NCBI GenBank assembly: GCA_030607875.1
Contig: JAUWJD010000008.1
Span: 1-64,000 of the forward strand
Length of the DNA stretch: 64,000 bases
Origin: Chloroflexota bacterium
GTDB lineage: Bacteria > Chloroflexota > Anaerolineae > UBA2200
Reading direction: 5' to 3'
Shown here: piece after piece, positions 62,699 to 64,000 of the stretch
Layout: every line of letters starts with the position of its first letter
Numbering within the stretch: the stretch's first letter is position 1
Position numbers and translations under genes: made by a program
Notes under the pieces: model-generated
Told to the model about the DNA's origin: nothing
What the model saw: the letters and a program-made list of their open reading frames with translations, nothing else
Database searches by the model: none

Positions 62699-63016
62699 AT
62701 GCTAATTGGAAAAGTGGTTGGCACCGTGGTCTCGAACCGCAAAGACCCCAAGATCGAAGGCTTCAAGTTCATGTTGGTCAAGCAGGTGGACGTTGATCTT
62801 CGAGAAACGGGGGACTATGTCGTGGCCGCGGATGTCGTGGGCGCAGGTGTAGGCGAGTACGTGCTCTACGCCAGAGGAAGCTCTGCCCGGCAGACGGTGC
62901 GCACCGACAAGCGCCCCATCGACGCCGTGATCATGGCCATCATTGACCAGTGGGAAATCGGTGGCAAGCTCAAATACCACAAGTACCGCGACGTTGACGA
63001 GGCCGAGGCGTCATGA
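62699..63016 (+). CDS. BMC-P pentameric shell protein (EutN/CcmL family)
   Basis: 105 aa. [38 protein letters not shown] and a [10 protein letters not shown]-like end identify the EutN/CcmL family, which caps the 12 vertices. The stop overlaps the aldehyde dehydrogenase start (ATGA). Confidence 0.93.
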   Translation: MLIGKVVGTVVSNRKDPKIEGFKFMLVKQVDVDLRETGDYVVAADVVGAGVGEYVLYARGSSARQTVRTDKRPIDAVIMAIIDQWEIGGKLKYHKYRDVDEAEAS

Positions 63017-64000
63017 CAGAGATCGATGAGCAACGCATCCACTCCATCGTAGAGCGCGTTCTTGCCCAGCTGAACCAGGACGTGGATGCTCCACCAACCG
63101 AACGTCCTCCAGAGCCTGCCGTAACAGCACCTGTTGCCCCCAGCGCTGGCACGCTCTCAGGGCAGGACGGCATTTTCCCTGACGTGGACACGGCGATCGC
63201 TGCTGCTGAAGTTGCTTTTCGCGCCCTGGACGCCATGACTCTGAAAGTGCGAAGACGTCTCATTGAGGCAATGCGGCACACCGTGCAAGAGAACGCCGAA
63301 CTGTTGGCCCGCGTGGCCTGGCAAGAGACCGGCATGGGCCGGCTAGAGGACAAGACGAACAAGAACCTTCTGGTGGCCACCAACACGCCAGGTGTGGAGG
63401 ATCTACGCCCGCTGGCCTGGACCGGCGACCATGGGCTGACGCTGGTGGAACACGCACCCTACGGCGTAATTGGTGCAATCACACCCAGCACCAATCCGAC
63501 CTCCACGATCATTTGCAACAGCATTGGCATGGTCGCTGCGGGCAACAGCGTGGTCTTTAACGCCCATCCGGGGGCCAAGGAGTGCTCGGCGCGGACGATA
63601 CAGTTGCTGAACCGCGCCATCGTCCTTGCTGGCGGGCCACCGAACTTGATCACCGCTGCCCGGGAACCCACTATCCAGAGCGCACAGCGCCTCATGAAGC
63701 ATCCAGGCATTCGTCTCCTGATGGTGACCGGAGGGCCGGGTGTTGTCCGCGTGGCCATGAACAGCGGCAAGAAAGCGATTTGTGCTGGTCCGGGCAACCC
63801 ACCCGTAGTGGTGGACGAGACGGCGGATATTGAGCAGGCGGCAAGGGACATCATCATTGGCGCATCTTTCGACAACAACGTGGTGTGCGTGCTCGAGAAA
63901 GAGATCGTCTGTGTCGCCTCCATTGCCGAGCAGCTCAAGGCAGCCATGAAGGCACACGGCGCTCATGAGATCACTTCGTGGCAGATGAAACGCCTGGAGA
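63013..64000 (+). CDS. CoA-acylating aldehyde dehydrogenase (PduP/EutE-like), 3' truncated
   Basis: The first 329 codons are in the window. An N-terminal [16 protein letters not shown] helix (5-20) is a likely encapsulation peptide, followed by a Pro-rich linker and the aldehyde dehydrogenase fold with [32 protein letters not shown] and the catalytic Cys in FDNNVVC. It would turn acetaldehyde from DeoC into acetyl-CoA inside the shell. The gene continues past the window edge. Confidence 0.9.
   Translation, partial: MTEIDEQRIHSIVERVLAQLNQDVDAPPTERPPEPAVTAPVAPSAGTLSGQDGIFPDVDTAIAAAEVAFRALDAMTLKVRRRLIEAMRHTVQENAELLARVAWQETGMGRLEDKTNKNLLVATNTPGVEDLRPLAWTGDHGLTLVEHAPYGVIGAITPSTNPTSTIICNSIGMVAAGNSVVFNAHPGAKECSARTIQLLNRAIVLAGGPPNLITAAREPTIQSAQRLMKHPGIRLLMVTGGPGVVRVAMNSGKKAICAGPGNPPVVVDETADIEQAARDIIIGASFDNNVVCVLEKEIVCVASIAEQLKAAMKAHGAHEITSWQMKRLE

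Overview
This 64 kb window looks like a chromosomal segment of an uncultured Chloroflexota bacterium, probably near Anaerolineae (inference). The signs are secreted proteins with long Thr/Pro linkers of the TPTPT type, many GTG and TTG starts behind strong GGAGG-type ribosome binding sites, a dnaB/dnaD-like/dnaC-like primosome operon, and a sugar-phosphate type bacterial microcompartment (BMC) locus. There is no rRNA, no CRISPR array and no intact transposase or integrase.

Layout. 1-9.7 kb: secreted or surface proteins (two paralogous metallophosphoesterases, DNRLRE-domain proteins, a lamin-tail protein, a TgpA-like transglutaminase membrane protein, Thr/Pro-rich anchored proteins). 10.9-16.9 kb: a defence cluster (GIY-YIG nuclease-like protein, AlbA_2 protein, single-chain type ISP/IIG-like restriction-modification enzyme) lying between a degenerate tRNA-Val copy and an intact tRNA-Val(CAC). 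17-33 kb: mostly housekeeping genes (TPR protein, M28-type peptidase, SbcC-like ATPase, Rel, parvulin, rpsF/rpsR, yebC-ruvC-ruvA-cvpA, ftsK). 33-40 kb: a second accessory block with a nonsense-mutated small gene, an AbiJ-like abortive-infection protein, and a RecQ / possible dual-OB / DUF488 / DUF488 operon. 40-57 kb: tyrS, holA, GNAT, HIT, nucleoside hydrolase, TatD, CGGC, methyltransferase, amidohydrolase and glycosidase genes, then the primosome operon. 57.5-64 kb: uridine phosphorylase, then a promoter-led BMC operon (RpiB, DeoC, peptidase, BMC-T, BMC-H, BMC-P, CoA-acylating aldehyde dehydrogenase) that runs off the right end.

How the genes work together (inference). Nucleosides would be phosphorolysed, the pentose phosphates handled by RpiB and DeoC, and the acetaldehyde from DeoC oxidised to acetyl-CoA inside the shell. 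BMC-P translation appears restrained by a hairpin that hides its ribosome binding site.

Most notable unexplained signal. Three intergenic copies (about 13.04, 16.49 and 34.83 kb) share a promoter-like TTGCAG box 16-17 nt before a TACAAT/CAGAAT box, followed by hairpins with compensatory base changes. Each starts 61-79 bp upstream of, and divergent from, a defence-type gene (AlbA_2, the RM enzyme, AbiJ-like). This looks like a structured RNA or shared regulatory element tied to defence genes. A separate family of about 100-150 bp intergenic repeats (five copies) and a smaller two-copy repeat are also present.
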